A DNA stretch of 29,636 nt from an uncultured Candidatus Melainabacteria bacterium (GCA_947525005.1 CANNUY010000018.1:1-29636); one strand, 5' to 3'; numbered from the stretch's first letter, positions 17,966 to 24,956 are shown. Notes: generated from the letters alone by a model not told the origin. Numbers and translations: made by a program.

Positions 17966-18984
17966 TTGTACCAGAAATTTTGAATGGTTTTGAAGAAGCA
18001 ATTATCAATATTGTAGATACAATTTATGATCCAAATACAATGGCTCCAGAAAATTTGAATATAAGTAAAGCAAAACTAGAATTAGATGAAAATAAACTCA
18101 ATAAAAAAGAGTTTCAAGAATTATGGAAACGTATTAATACAAAAACTGCTTATGTAGTAAAATTTGATACTGACGAATTAATTCAAAAATCTATTACTGC
18201 AATCGATTCAAAACTATCAGTAACAAGATTATATTCTGTAGTTCAAGAAGGAACTATGGAGAAAATTAAATCTAAAGAATCTCTAATTGAAGGTACATCG
18301 TTTAATAATGGAAAAATAAAAAGAGAAGAATTGAATGCACAATATTGCAGTATTAAATATGATTTGATTGGAAAAATTGTTGAAGAAACAAATTTGACCA
18401 GAAAATCTATTGTTAGAATTCTTCAAGGAATAAAAGAAAGTACTTTTTATCAATTTAAAATTAATCCAGAAGATTTCATTATAAAAGTATCTAATTTGAT
18501 TAATGAAGAAAAAGCAACGGTTGTTATTGAACACATTACATATAACAAACTTGAAGAAACATATCAAACAAATATTTTTACTGACCCTGAAATAAAAACT
18601 ATTACAATAAATAATTCTATGCCAGCAGAAAAGAATCTGTATAATTATTTGGTTTATGATTCAAACGTAGAAAAGAAATTTGGTGAAGATTTAGATAAAA
18701 ATGAAGATGTTTCAATTTATGTAAAACTACCAAAAGGGTTTTATATCAATACTCCTGTTGGACATTACAATCCTGATTGGGCAATAGCATTTAATGAAGG
18801 TTCTGTAAAACATATCTATTTTGTGGCTGAAACAAAAGGTTCTATGAATTCTTTGCAGTTAAAACCAATAGAACAAGCAAAAATAAATTGTGCAAGAGAA
18901 CATTTTAAAACAATAAGTTCAGATACTGTTCAATACGATGTAATTGATAGTTATCAAGCACTTTTGGATAAAGTTATGACATAA
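17953..18984 (+). CDS. res: Type III restriction subunit Res, endonuclease part (3' portion of a frameshifted gene)
   Basis: This frame carries the C-terminal part of Res. It begins SGNIIVPEILNGFEEAI at the frameshift, continues through a helical linker (INIVDTIYDP and following), and ends with the PD-(D/E)xK nuclease: NPDW with Asp at 18775-18777, then VAETKG with Glu at 18829-18831 and Lys at 18835-18837. Those are the standard type III Res catalytic residues and are intact. There is no ribosome binding site before the first usable start (TTG 17980), so independent translation is unlikely. It is either the second half of a gene broken by a 1-nt deletion, a phase-variable or recoded gene, or a base-calling error. 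No stop other than the one at 17963 interrupts the composite. Confidence 0.85.
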   Translation, partial: SGNIIVPEILNGFEEAIINIVDTIYDPNTMAPENLNISKAKLELDENKLNKKEFQELWKRINTKTAYVVKFDTDELIQKSITAIDSKLSVTRLYSVVQEGTMEKIKSKESLIEGTSFNNGKIKREELNAQYCSIKYDLIGKIVEETNLTRKSIVRILQGIKESTFYQFKINPEDFIIKVSNLINEEKATVVIEHITYNKLEETYQTNIFTDPEIKTITINNSMPAEKNLYNYLVYDSNVEKKFGEDLDKNEDVSIYVKLPKGFYINTPVGHYNPDWAIAFNEGSVKHIYFVAETKGSMNSLQLKPIEQAKINCAREHFKTISSDTVQYDVIDSYQALLDKVMT

Positions 18985-19034
18985 ATTTATTAATAAATGT
19001 ATACCTTTTCAAAAAATTATAGACATGTGTCTAA

Positions 19035-19064
19035 TAGACAGCTGGGTAGGTCATGTATTATAAT
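19035..19064 (+). promoter_or_regulatory. Promoter candidate for the 19099 gene
   Basis: TAGACA (19035-19040) and TATAAT (19059-19064) are separated by 18 bp, 34 nt before the ATG with AAAGGGG between. A small inverted repeat, AGACA-TG-TGTCT (19021-19032), lies just upstream and might be a regulator site. Confidence 0.55.
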
Positions 19065-19098
19065 ATGTTTTGTACTAAAAATAAAAGGGGTTAATTTT

Positions 19099-19401
19099 AT
19101 GAAAAGTGCAAAGTTTATGTTCGGTGAGACGACTACTATTTTGACCTATGATTTAGCTCAATCTAATATCTCTGCAGAGAAAATTTGTGACGAAAATCCA
19201 ATGTTTCATACTGCTTTTTATGTGAAAGGTAATATCCCTTTTAATCTGCCTAGTACAACATTATTAACCATACAAAATAAAGATGATGCTGAAAAAGGGT
19301 TTCGTAATGTCGTAAATAAGCTTGACCCAAATGCCAAAATAAAAAAACTGTTCATACTTAATGTTTCTGATATGGACGCTTTTATTGAAGAAAATGAATA
19401 A
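19099..19401 (+). CDS. Hypothetical protein, 100 residues
   Basis: The start is ATG 19099, fixed by AAAGGGG 8 nt upstream. A longer open frame from 18997 has no such signal. The protein begins MKSAKFMFGETTTILTYDLA and ends in the acidic MDAFIEENE. It has no signal peptide, membrane helix or recognisable motif. The mix of short beta-like and helical segments suggests a small globular cytoplasmic protein. It follows the defence operon by 114 bp in the same direction but has its own promoter-like sequence, so it is probably a separate unit. I do not recognise the family. Confidence 0.65.
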   Translation: MKSAKFMFGETTTILTYDLAQSNISAEKICDENPMFHTAFYVKGNIPFNLPSTTLLTIQNKDDAEKGFRNVVNKLDPNAKIKKLFILNVSDMDAFIEENE

Positions 19402-19505
19402 AAATTTATGTAATCTTTGAATAGTGACAAAAATATTGATAAATGTCTAATAAACAAGAAAAATTAAAAAATAATGGAATTTGTATTTGATTAGAGGATT
19501 TTAGT

Positions 19506-19790
19506 ATGTTTGACGATTTAAGTAACAAAGAAAAACAAATTTTAAACCTTTTTGAGTTGGAAGAAATTGAAGATTATTATCACCTAAAACACGATTTGGG
19601 TATTCTTGATCCTAATCAAATTATTGTTTCAGCACTTGTTTATAAAGGTTACATAAACGGTACAGTTACAAGAGATGAATTAGGTAACTGTCACGTTGAA
19701 TACGATTATTCAATAAACAAACGCAAATTGTCTAATCGTGCCCTCGTTGCCTACGGTCTAAGAAAACCTGAAGATGTTGGTTTGGCATAG
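19506..19790 (+). CDS. Hypothetical protein, 94 residues
   Basis: AGAGGA stands 7 nt before the ATG. The protein is acidic at the N-terminus (FDDLSNKEKQILNLFELEEI), with an EKQIL/ALVYKGYINGTV pattern that could be a winged-helix-like fold. It ends in a basic/hydrophobic stretch (NRALVAYGLRKPEDVG). No membrane segment or signal peptide is visible. It lies 104 bp after another hypothetical gene and before a repeat cluster. Family and function are unknown, and the winged-helix idea is only a shape impression. Confidence 0.6.
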   Translation: MFDDLSNKEKQILNLFELEEIEDYYHLKHDLGILDPNQIIVSALVYKGYINGTVTRDELGNCHVEYDYSINKRKLSNRALVAYGLRKPEDVGLA

Positions 19791-19809
19791 TTGCTTATTT
19801 GTGTTAATT

Positions 19810-19975
19810 CGATTGTGTTTGCAGGGATTCCACGCTTGCGATACAGAAAGTGTTTGTCACCCTGCATTTAGTTCAGGGTCTAGTGACGTTGTAGAGATTC
19901 TGAAACAAGTTCAGAATGACGGATTGTGTTTGTAGGGATTCTGAATCTAGTTCAGGACGACACTTTATAAAATAT
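19810..19975. repeat. Intergenic palindromic repeats
   Basis: Tandem variants of the dispersed hairpin family. ATTCTGAA (19897-19904) and TTCAGAAT (19910-19917) with loop ACAAG are followed by GACGGATTGTGTTTG. A second degenerate copy (GATTCTGAATCTAGTTCAGG) starts near 19939, and TTTAGTTCAGGGTCTAGTGACG near 19867 is a third. The start of the block (CAGGGATTCCACGCTTGCGA) is the inverse of sequence near 1085. No gene is visible. Confidence 0.65.
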
Positions 19976-20085
19976 TTTTGAACAATTATATCTCTAATTT
20001 CGTTATATAATTAGATTAGTTACAAAGTTTCCAATTCTATAAAAATAGTTCAAGTTTTATGCGAAAATATATAAAAGGAGTGTAT

Positions 20086-20508
20086 ATGAAAAAGTTATTA
20101 TCAGCAATCGTATCTTTATCACTATTATCATCAATGGCAGTTGCTTCAACGATAAACGCTTACGACCAATACGGTCAAAAGACAGGCTCATATAGAGTAA
20201 ATAATTCTGTAACGACAAGTTACGATAGATATGGTGCAAAAACAGGCTCTTATCGTGTGAATTCATCAGGTACAACAACTTCTTACGATAAATATGGCAC
20301 AAAAACAGGAACATATAAAAAGACCACAACTGGATATACTTCGTATGACCGTTACGGTACAAAAACTGGTTCATATCGAGTAAATTCAAACGGTACAACA
20401 ACCACTTACGACAAATATGGTACAAAAACAGGTTCTTATCGCACAACCCCATCAGGTCAAGTTATCCACTATGATAAATATGGACGCAAAGTCGGTAGTT
20501 ACAAGTAG
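20086..20508 (+). CDS. Secreted YDxYGxKTGSY-repeat protein
   Basis: This gene encodes 140 residues. The start is ATG 20086, with AAAGGAG 7 nt upstream. An in-frame ATG at 20059 lacks a site. Residues 1-20 are a signal peptide (MKKLLSAIVSLSLLSSMAVA). The whole mature part is six repeats of about 19 residues with consensus YDxYGxKTGSYRVNSxGTTT (Tyr-Asp, Tyr-Gly, Lys-Thr-Gly-Ser-Tyr). The repeats are rich in Thr, Ser, Tyr and Gly with a basic finish, and probably form stacked beta-hairpins. Nothing resembles a catalytic site. Export is likely, but the role (surface binding, envelope) is unknown. The pattern is related in spirit, not in sequence, to the repeat protein at 341-763. Confidence 0.75.
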   Translation: MKKLLSAIVSLSLLSSMAVASTINAYDQYGQKTGSYRVNNSVTTSYDRYGAKTGSYRVNSSGTTTSYDKYGTKTGTYKKTTTGYTSYDRYGTKTGSYRVNSNGTTTTYDKYGTKTGSYRTTPSGQVIHYDKYGRKVGSYK

Positions 20509-20514
20509 TAAATG

Positions 20515-20700
20515 TTCACAGGGGTCTTGAATTAAGTTCATAGGTGGTTACAGAACCGTTGGTTTATGGATTGCTTCGCTGTCGTTGTCTTGGATTATTG
20601 TTTCACGCCTTCAAGTCATTCACTTTGTTTTACTTCGTAAAACTATCGTTCATTTTTTCGGCGTTACTTCGGCGTTCCCTCGTTTCACTCGGTCAGCCTA
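20515..20700. repeat. Intergenic palindromic repeat remnants
   Basis: The segment holds an inverted copy of GCAATCCATAAACCAAC (at 20558-20574), directly joined to the complement of the CGGTTCTG word as near 7465. It also has a degenerate hairpin unit (TCTTGAATTAAGTTCATAGG, 20525) and TTCGGCGTTACTTCGGCGTT direct repeats around 20658-20677. It fills the gap between two convergent genes. No gene is visible. Confidence 0.55.
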
Positions 20701-20736
20701 CACAAAATCAGCCACAATAACGTACCTGAATTAAAT

Positions 20737-21678
20737 CTATTCACTAATAATAGTTGCGCCTTCTTGGACAATTTTCATTGTTTTAACAGTAGCTTTAACA
20801 TTCAAGTTCTCCATTATGTCCATTGTTGTTGATGTAACTTTGTCTACAACATTATTTTTTGAAATAATTAACATAGATGAACCTGCACCACTAATAACAC
20901 AACCTAATACATCGTCTTCGTGTTTAAATGCTTCTGTTAATTCTTTTAATCCAGGAATCAATTTTTCTCTATATGGTTGATGTAATTTATCTTTCAATGC
21001 CAACTTCATTAATTCTGCATCTTTAGTCTGTAAAGCTGTCATAAACATTGCCATACGTTTTACATTAAATACAGCATCTTCTAACGGTACGCATTTAGGA
21101 ATTACTGAACGTGAAACTTCTGTCGTCAATTCAACATCAGGGATACATACTGTTATATTCCATTCGTCAGGCCAATCAAGTTTTCTATAAACAATGCTTC
21201 CATCATTTTCTAATGATGACATTACCAATCCACCAACAATGGCAGGTGTAATGTTATCAGGGTGACCCTCAATCTCTGTAGCAATCGACAACAACGCTGA
21301 TTCATCAGCTGGATTGCCCAAAAGTCTGTTCGCTGCAATCAATGCACCAACAATAACCGCAGCAGAGCTTCCTAATCCTCTAGTTACAGGAATTGATGTT
21401 TGAATGTTTATTTTTAATTCTGATGGAGTTTGTCCAATAGAATTGTATAAAAGTTCCACAGCTTTATAAACAACACTGTTTTCATCACGTGGAATATGGT
21501 CAATGATAAGTTTGTCAACATCTTCTTGTTCAGATAAGATATTTATTTCTACACCTGTTCCGGGTAAAACTGTTTCGTCTATTGTTACTATATTATATAT
21601 AGGTAATGCCATTCCCATACAATCAAATCCAGGACCAATATTTGCTGATGTTGCAGGAACTTTTACGCTTACTTTCAT
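20737..21678 (-). CDS. thrB: Homoserine kinase ThrB
   Basis: This enzyme phosphorylates L-homoserine with ATP to O-phosphohomoserine, the step before threonine synthase. The 313-residue GHMP-kinase has motif 1 PATSANIGPGFDCMGMAL (8-25), the glycine-rich ATP loop PVTRGLGSSAA (97-107) and motif 3 VISGAGSSMLI near 262. EGHPDN lies at about residue 137-142. Length is typical. AAAGGAG lies 9 nt before the ATG. It appears monocistronic here: the upstream gene diverges and no thrC or hom is in view. No regulatory leader is evident in the 131-bp upstream gap. Confidence 0.95.
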   Translation of the reverse strand: MKVSVKVPATSANIGPGFDCMGMALPIYNIVTIDETVLPGTGVEINILSEQEDVDKLIIDHIPRDENSVVYKAVELLYNSIGQTPSELKINIQTSIPVTRGLGSSAAVIVGALIAANRLLGNPADESALLSIATEIEGHPDNITPAIVGGLVMSSLENDGSIVYRKLDWPDEWNITVCIPDVELTTEVSRSVIPKCVPLEDAVFNVKRMAMFMTALQTKDAELMKLALKDKLHQPYREKLIPGLKELTEAFKHEDDVLGCVISGAGSSMLIISKNNVVDKVTSTTMDIMENLNVKATVKTMKIVQEGATIISE

Positions 21679-21809
21679 CTCTATAAACTCCTTTTGTACA
21701 ATTATATCAAAAACAAATTTTTTTATTACAAACTGTTAAGAATTTATTCAAATATTTTGATTTCTTAAAAAATATCATTAAATAATGAAGTGTAGAAATC
21801 GAGGTGTAT

Positions 21810-22184
21810 ATGTTTTTAATGGATTTTTTCAGACGTCACAATCGTTGTACTCATGACCACGTATCTCCAAGTGTTCAATATAGCTATTGTCCTGATTGTG
21901 GTGAACTTATTGAAAATGAATGGTATATAACCCGTTGTGCTTGTTGCGGGATAAAAGAAAAAGCTATTATTAAAAACGGTGAAATTATGCCAGAAGCTAA
22001 TTTTTGTCATAACTGTGGTGGTAACGAATATATAGTTGAAAAGTTAGACAAAATAAACTTTGTCGATATTAATTATGCAGTGTTAGTTAAAACAGTTGTT
22101 CCTGATGAAAAGGTTGTTCAAGTTACCCAAAGTTGGGAAGATAAATCAGCGAACAAACAAATATTGCTACAACTATTCCAATAA
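21810..22184 (+). CDS. Small Cys-rich zinc-ribbon-like protein, hypothetical
   Basis: This gene encodes 124 residues. ATG 21810 is chosen for the GAGG 5 nt upstream; GTG 21804 overlaps that site. Cysteine pairs are in YCPDCGEL, TRCACCGI and NFCHNCGG, plus a Cys/His N-terminal stretch (RCTHDH). This suggests two treble-clef or ribbon zinc sites in the first 75 residues. The C-terminal part (VDINYAVLVKTVVPDEKVVQVTQSW) is likely beta-rich. It converges on and overlaps the end of spmB by 62 bp. I do not recognise a family. DNA, RNA or protein binding are all possible. Confidence 0.6.
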   Translation: MFLMDFFRRHNRCTHDHVSPSVQYSYCPDCGELIENEWYITRCACCGIKEKAIIKNGEIMPEANFCHNCGGNEYIVEKLDKINFVDINYAVLVKTVVPDEKVVQVTQSWEDKSANKQILLQLFQ

Positions 22185-22659
22185 AATCGGCTATCAAACC
22201 TGTTAAGACAGCGTATCTGAATTTGGTTATCCCGACAGAACCAAAATAAACAGACAAAACGTAAAATGTTGTTTCAGAGCTTCCGACCATAACTGCACAA
22301 AGTTTAGTAACATAAGCATCTGGTCCGAATTTGTGGGCGAGTTCTGAAAATAGCCCGAGTGTCGCAGAGCCTGAAAGTGAACGAGTTATCATAATTGGTA
22401 CTGAATCAGTTGGAACTGATAATTTTGTCAAAATAGGTGATAGTAAATGCGCAATACTATCCATTCCTCCTGATGCTCGGAACATTGATATTCCAACAAT
22501 AATTGCAACAAGATATGGAATTATGTTAATAGATACCTTAAATCCGTCTTTTGCACCCTCTGTAAATTCTTCGTATATTGGAACTTTTTTCACAATAGCA
22601 ACTGTTAGTATTAATAATATTAAAGCAGGTAACAAATAAAGTGAGATGGTATTAATCAT
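22123..22659 (-). CDS. spmB: SpmB-like nucleoside-recognition (gate) membrane protein
   Basis: This 178-residue polytopic membrane protein has helices at about 5-22, 45-62, 100-120, 125-145 and 150-172. The gate-domain signature is GASMFRASGGMD-like (here ISMFRASGGMDSI), followed by PIMITRSLSGSATLGLF and VGSSETTFYVLSVYFG. In Bacillus, SpmA/SpmB act in spore-core dehydration. Homologues also occur in many non-sporulating bacteria, where the role is unclear and transport is suspected. It overlaps spmA by 8 nt, so the two are coupled. The last 62 bp overlap a convergent gene. Confidence 0.88.
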   Translation of the reverse strand: MINTISLYLLPALILLILTVAIVKKVPIYEEFTEGAKDGFKVSINIIPYLVAIIVGISMFRASGGMDSIAHLLSPILTKLSVPTDSVPIMITRSLSGSATLGLFSELAHKFGPDAYVTKLCAVMVGSSETTFYVLSVYFGSVGITKFRYAVLTGLIADFIGIVVAIFVCSLIYLPNFG

Positions 22660-23272
22660 TTACTGCCTCACTTTCATTATCTGTGTTATTAATTTGTGGA
22701 GTCCATAATTTTTGTAAAATCTTCGCAACGATAATGGCACTAATAAAAGCCGTAGATGTAACAATCATAGTTGGCAGAATTATTTCTGTAGGGTTTTTAG
22801 AGCCTACTGCAACTAATATTGCAATAACTGTAGCAGGAATTATTTGAAACCCTGCTGTATTCATCGCTAAAAATAAGCACATAGAGTTTGATGCACTCTT
22901 TTTATCTTTGTTTTGTACTTGTAGTTCTTCCATTACCCTTAATCCAATAGGTGTTGCTGCGTTTGTCAGTCCAAGTGCATTAGCAGAAAAACTCAATGCA
23001 ATATTTCCTACTGCTGGATTATCTTCAGGAAGTTCGTTAAATAATCGTTTTGTAATTGGATTAATTAGTTTTGCAAGAATTTTTACAAGTCCTGATTTTT
23101 CTGCAATACGCATTATTCCAAGCCAAAAAGCCATTATCCCAATAAGCGAAAACGCAACTTTTACGGATAAATCTGCTCCTGATAAGATTGCATTGACTAC
23201 ATCTTGGGTTCTATGGTTTATAACCCCAAAAATTATTGATGAAACGATTAAAAAATAAAAGATGTAGTTCAT
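22652..23272 (-). CDS. spmA: SpmA-like nucleoside-recognition (gate) membrane protein
   Basis: This 206-residue membrane protein is the usual partner of SpmB. It has an N-terminal helix MNYIFYFLIVSSIIFGVI and the family stretches FWLGIMRIAEKSGLV, LSFSANALGLTNAATPIGL and LFLAMNTAGFQIIPATVIAI. The last of these carries the gate-like Asn/Thr pattern. I choose ATG 23272, where the hydrophobic helix starts. An in-frame GTG five codons earlier overlaps a TATAAT that may be the promoter. No Shine-Dalgarno sequence is visible before 23272, so the mRNA could be leaderless. First gene of the spmA-spmB pair. Confidence 0.87.
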   Translation of the reverse strand: MNYIFYFLIVSSIIFGVINHRTQDVVNAILSGADLSVKVAFSLIGIMAFWLGIMRIAEKSGLVKILAKLINPITKRLFNELPEDNPAVGNIALSFSANALGLTNAATPIGLRVMEELQVQNKDKKSASNSMCLFLAMNTAGFQIIPATVIAILVAVGSKNPTEIILPTMIVTSTAFISAIIVAKILQKLWTPQINNTDNESEAVND

Positions 23273-23278
23273 AAAACA

Positions 23279-23284
23279 ATTATA
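23279..23284 (-). promoter_or_regulatory. Candidate -10 just upstream of spmA
   Basis: On the minus strand TATAAT ends 6 nt before the spmA ATG, which would place transcription start at or next to the A of ATG. The -35 region (TTCTAT) is weak. Confidence 0.3.
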
Positions 23285-23393
23285 CACATAAAAAATAAAT
23301 AATAGAAAAGCTAAATATTTCTTAAAAAAGTATCAAAAAATTTTTTAACGAGTGTTATTTTAATAAATAATTGAAATGAGAAAGGGTTATAGT

Positions 23394-23900
23394 ATGTCAA
23401 TTAGTTTTAACGGTATAAAAAATTGTCAAGTTTTGAAAAAAGAATATTCAAAAGAAGGTATGTATGTAGATGATTATGGAGAAATCAAACGTGGCAAGAA
23501 AAATTACCAAGAGGTTGTTTTGAGGGCTAAATTGACAGATGATAAAGATGGAAATCATCTTTCTCAGTACCAAAAAGCGATGCCAAAAGGGTTTGAAAAT
23601 GCAAAAGGTAAAGATTTAGTTGATATCCATATTAAAAGATTTGTTCCAGAACCAGATGAAGATGATATTTTGTATCCAAATCTAGCATATTCTGAAGAAG
23701 CGAATGGTACAAATATGATTGAATTAAATGGAAAACAGTTTGAGATAAATAATGATAACAAGCTTCCAATGGCTTCTTTTTTAGCGCATTTAACAAAACG
23801 TGATTTGGATTTGACTGGCATGAGTGATAATCAGAAAAATGTAGTCGGTGTGATAAATAAATCAATTGATGAAAAAGCACGTGATTATTTGGATATGTAG
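23394..23900 (+). CDS. Hypothetical protein, 168 residues
   Basis: ATG 23394 is preceded by AAAGGG at 7 nt; an in-frame ATG at 23376 lies before that site. The protein is charged and soluble, with no signal peptide or membrane helix. It begins MSISFNGIKNCQVLKKEYSK and has an acidic segment (PEPDEDDILYPNL) and a C-terminal helical part (SFLAHLTKRDLDLTGMSDNQ). The pattern of alternating strands and long charged helices suggests a compact intracellular protein. I do not recognise the family. It ends before a pair of strong hairpins shared with the convergent gene. Confidence 0.65.
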   Translation: MSISFNGIKNCQVLKKEYSKEGMYVDDYGEIKRGKKNYQEVVLRAKLTDDKDGNHLSQYQKAMPKGFENAKGKDLVDIHIKRFVPEPDEDDILYPNLAYSEEANGTNMIELNGKQFEINNDNKLPMASFLAHLTKRDLDLTGMSDNQKNVVGVINKSIDEKARDYLDM

Positions 23901-23916
23901 ATGTTTTGAAAAACAT

Positions 23917-23954
23917 AACCCAAGGCTCGGCTCATTTGAGCCGAGCCTTGGGTT
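23917..23954. terminator. Strong hairpin terminator 1 of a convergent pair
   Basis: Seventeen-bp perfect stem: AACCCAAGGCTCGGCTC (23917-23933) with its complement at 23938-23954, loop ATTT, followed by T/A-rich sequence. It serves the 23394 gene and, read on the other strand, the 24025 gene. Confidence 0.85.
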
Positions 23955-23961
23955 TATTTAA

Positions 23962-24000
23962 AACAAAGGGCGATTTGGTGAAACCAAATCGCCCTTTGTT
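23962..24000. terminator. Strong hairpin terminator 2 of a convergent pair
   Basis: Eighteen-bp perfect stem: AACAAAGGGCGATTTGGT (23962-23979) with its complement at 23983-24000, loop GAA. It lies 7 bp from the first hairpin and faces the end of the minus-strand gene at 24025. Confidence 0.8.
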
Positions 24001-24024
24001 AAAACTAAATTAAAAAATTTTCTA

Positions 24025-24387
24025 TTAAATTACATTTTTTCTCATTTTTTCTTTAGCTCTATCAAGAGATTTTAGTCTTTTTTCAGTGATAGAAACTTGT
24101 TTTTTTAATGCTTTACGTTCGTTTTTGTATGATACATATTGAGCATCAACATCAGCGAATTTTGTTTTAAGGTCAAGTAATTGGTTTCTGATATCTACTT
24201 GAGCGTTTTCTATTTGAGAAATGGCGTTTTGGATATTTCCATTTCCGATAGTTTCTTCAGCTGTAGGAGTAGCAACAGGAGTTGCAGATTGAGTGTTTGC
24301 ACTAATTGTAATTGGAGTGAAAGTGTCTTGAGCCATAGCAATCGGTGCAGCTAATAACATACAGCTGATTAAAATTGTTTCCTTCAT
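24025..24387 (-). CDS. Secreted coiled-coil protein, hypothetical
   Basis: This gene encodes 120 residues. AGAGGA lies 9 nt before the ATG. Residues 1-19 are a signal peptide (MKETILISCMLLAAPIAMA, cleavage before QD). A Thr/Ala/Pro-rich linker (about 22-50) is followed by a Lys/Glu/Gln-rich coiled coil (NIQNAISQIENAQVDIRNQL to the end), finishing in the basic LKSLDRAKEKMRKNVI. It is probably periplasmic or envelope-associated. The family is unknown. It transcribes toward the double terminator. Confidence 0.7.
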   Translation of the reverse strand: MKETILISCMLLAAPIAMAQDTFTPITISANTQSATPVATPTAEETIGNGNIQNAISQIENAQVDIRNQLLDLKTKFADVDAQYVSYKNERKALKKQVSITEKRLKSLDRAKEKMRKNVI

Positions 24388-24650
24388 AGTATAAATCCTC
24401 TCTATTGATAACTAATATAGTTATACGGTAAAAAATGTTTTTTAGGTAGAGAATTTTGTAAAAATCATATAAAAATATGATATTGGGTTGTTAAGTTGCT
24501 AAGTTATTAGTTATATTAAAAGATAAACAATTCTATGATACTTATTTTAAAAGTTCTTTAAATATTGTTATGTAAATAAAGTGTAATAAATTACTAGTAA
24601 ATATTTGCAATTAAAACATGTTTAGTTTAGTATGTTATTGCCGATATAAG
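24388..24650. other. AT-rich divergent spacer upstream of rpmG
   Basis: No gene is seen in the 326-bp gap between the coiled-coil gene and rpmG. It contains a 7-bp hairpin (ATCATAT 24464-24470, ATATGAT 24475-24481) and a possible -10 (TATAAG, 24645-24650) with a poor -35. The promoter of the ribosomal/secE-nusG block must lie here or in the following hairpin, but I cannot fix it. Confidence 0.4.
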
Positions 24651-24675
24651 AGAATGTGAAAACACATTCTTTTTT
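24651..24675 (+). terminator. Hairpin plus T-run in the rpmG leader (possible attenuator)
   Basis: AGAATGTG (24651-24658), loop AAAA, CACATTCT (24663-24670), then TTTTT. It has intrinsic-terminator form. No plus-strand gene lies upstream, so a transcript reaching it would start in the spacer and continue into rpmG. That suggests either an attenuator or a stem at the mRNA 5' end. Confidence 0.5.
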
Positions 24676-24713
24676 AAATAGGAAAGAAAAACAAAAAATA
24701 AAGGATAAAAACA

Positions 24714-24881
24714 ATGGGTATCAAAGGTAAAGTAGACAAAATGGTAGTTTTAGCTTGTGAAGATTGCAAAGAAAGAAACTACACAACAACAAAAAACAAA
24801 AAGAATATTAAAGAAAGACTAGAATTAAAAAAATATTGTCCAGTTTGTAAAAAACACACAGTTCACAAAGAAACTAAGTAG
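24714..24881 (+). CDS. rpmG: Ribosomal protein L33
   Basis: This gene encodes 55 residues, a typical length. It keeps both zinc-binding CxxC pairs (ACEDCKERNY, and YCPVCKKHT), the C+ form of L33. The conserved core RNYTTTKNKKN and ERLELKKYCPVC is present, ending HKETK. AAAGGA is 9 nt before the ATG. It is first in the rpmG - tRNA-Trp - secE - nusG - rplK - rplA order found widely in bacteria. The large-subunit protein sits near the E site. Confidence 0.95.
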   Translation: MGIKGKVDKMVVLACEDCKERNYTTTKNKKNIKERLELKKYCPVCKKHTVHKETK

Positions 24882-24940
24882 TCTTTAGTTATAAGTTCGA
24901 CTGTTAGTTAATGCAGTTGGACTATTTTAGACAAGAATTT

Positions 24941-24956
24941 AGGGGAAAATTCCCCT
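24941..24956 (+). other. Short hairpin between rpmG and tRNA-Trp
   Basis: AGGGGAA and TTCCCCT form a stem around AA, followed by TTT and ending 4 nt before the tRNA. It could be a weak terminator or a processing signal that helps release the tRNA 5' end. Confidence 0.45.

Noticed and set aside
7557..18984. DISARM or BREX system
   Set aside because: No drmA/drmB (DUF1998), pglZ or brxC-like gene is present. The methyltransferase and Res pair are clearly type III.
17980..18984. Independent nuclease gene starting at TTG 17980
   Set aside because: No ribosome binding site, and residues upstream of 17980 (from 17953) continue the Res protein in the same frame.
19035..19790. The two small genes after res as extra defence components
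   Set aside because: The first has its own promoter-like sequence and neither shows a defence-related motif; adjacency alone is not enough.
20057..20452. Minus-strand open frame opposite the YDxYG gene
   Set aside because: It is a shadow of the regular repeats on the plus strand, whose product has a signal peptide and ribosome binding site.
22123..23272. Evidence for sporulation from spmA/spmB
   Set aside because: Homologues are common in non-sporulating bacteria and no other sporulation gene is in the window.
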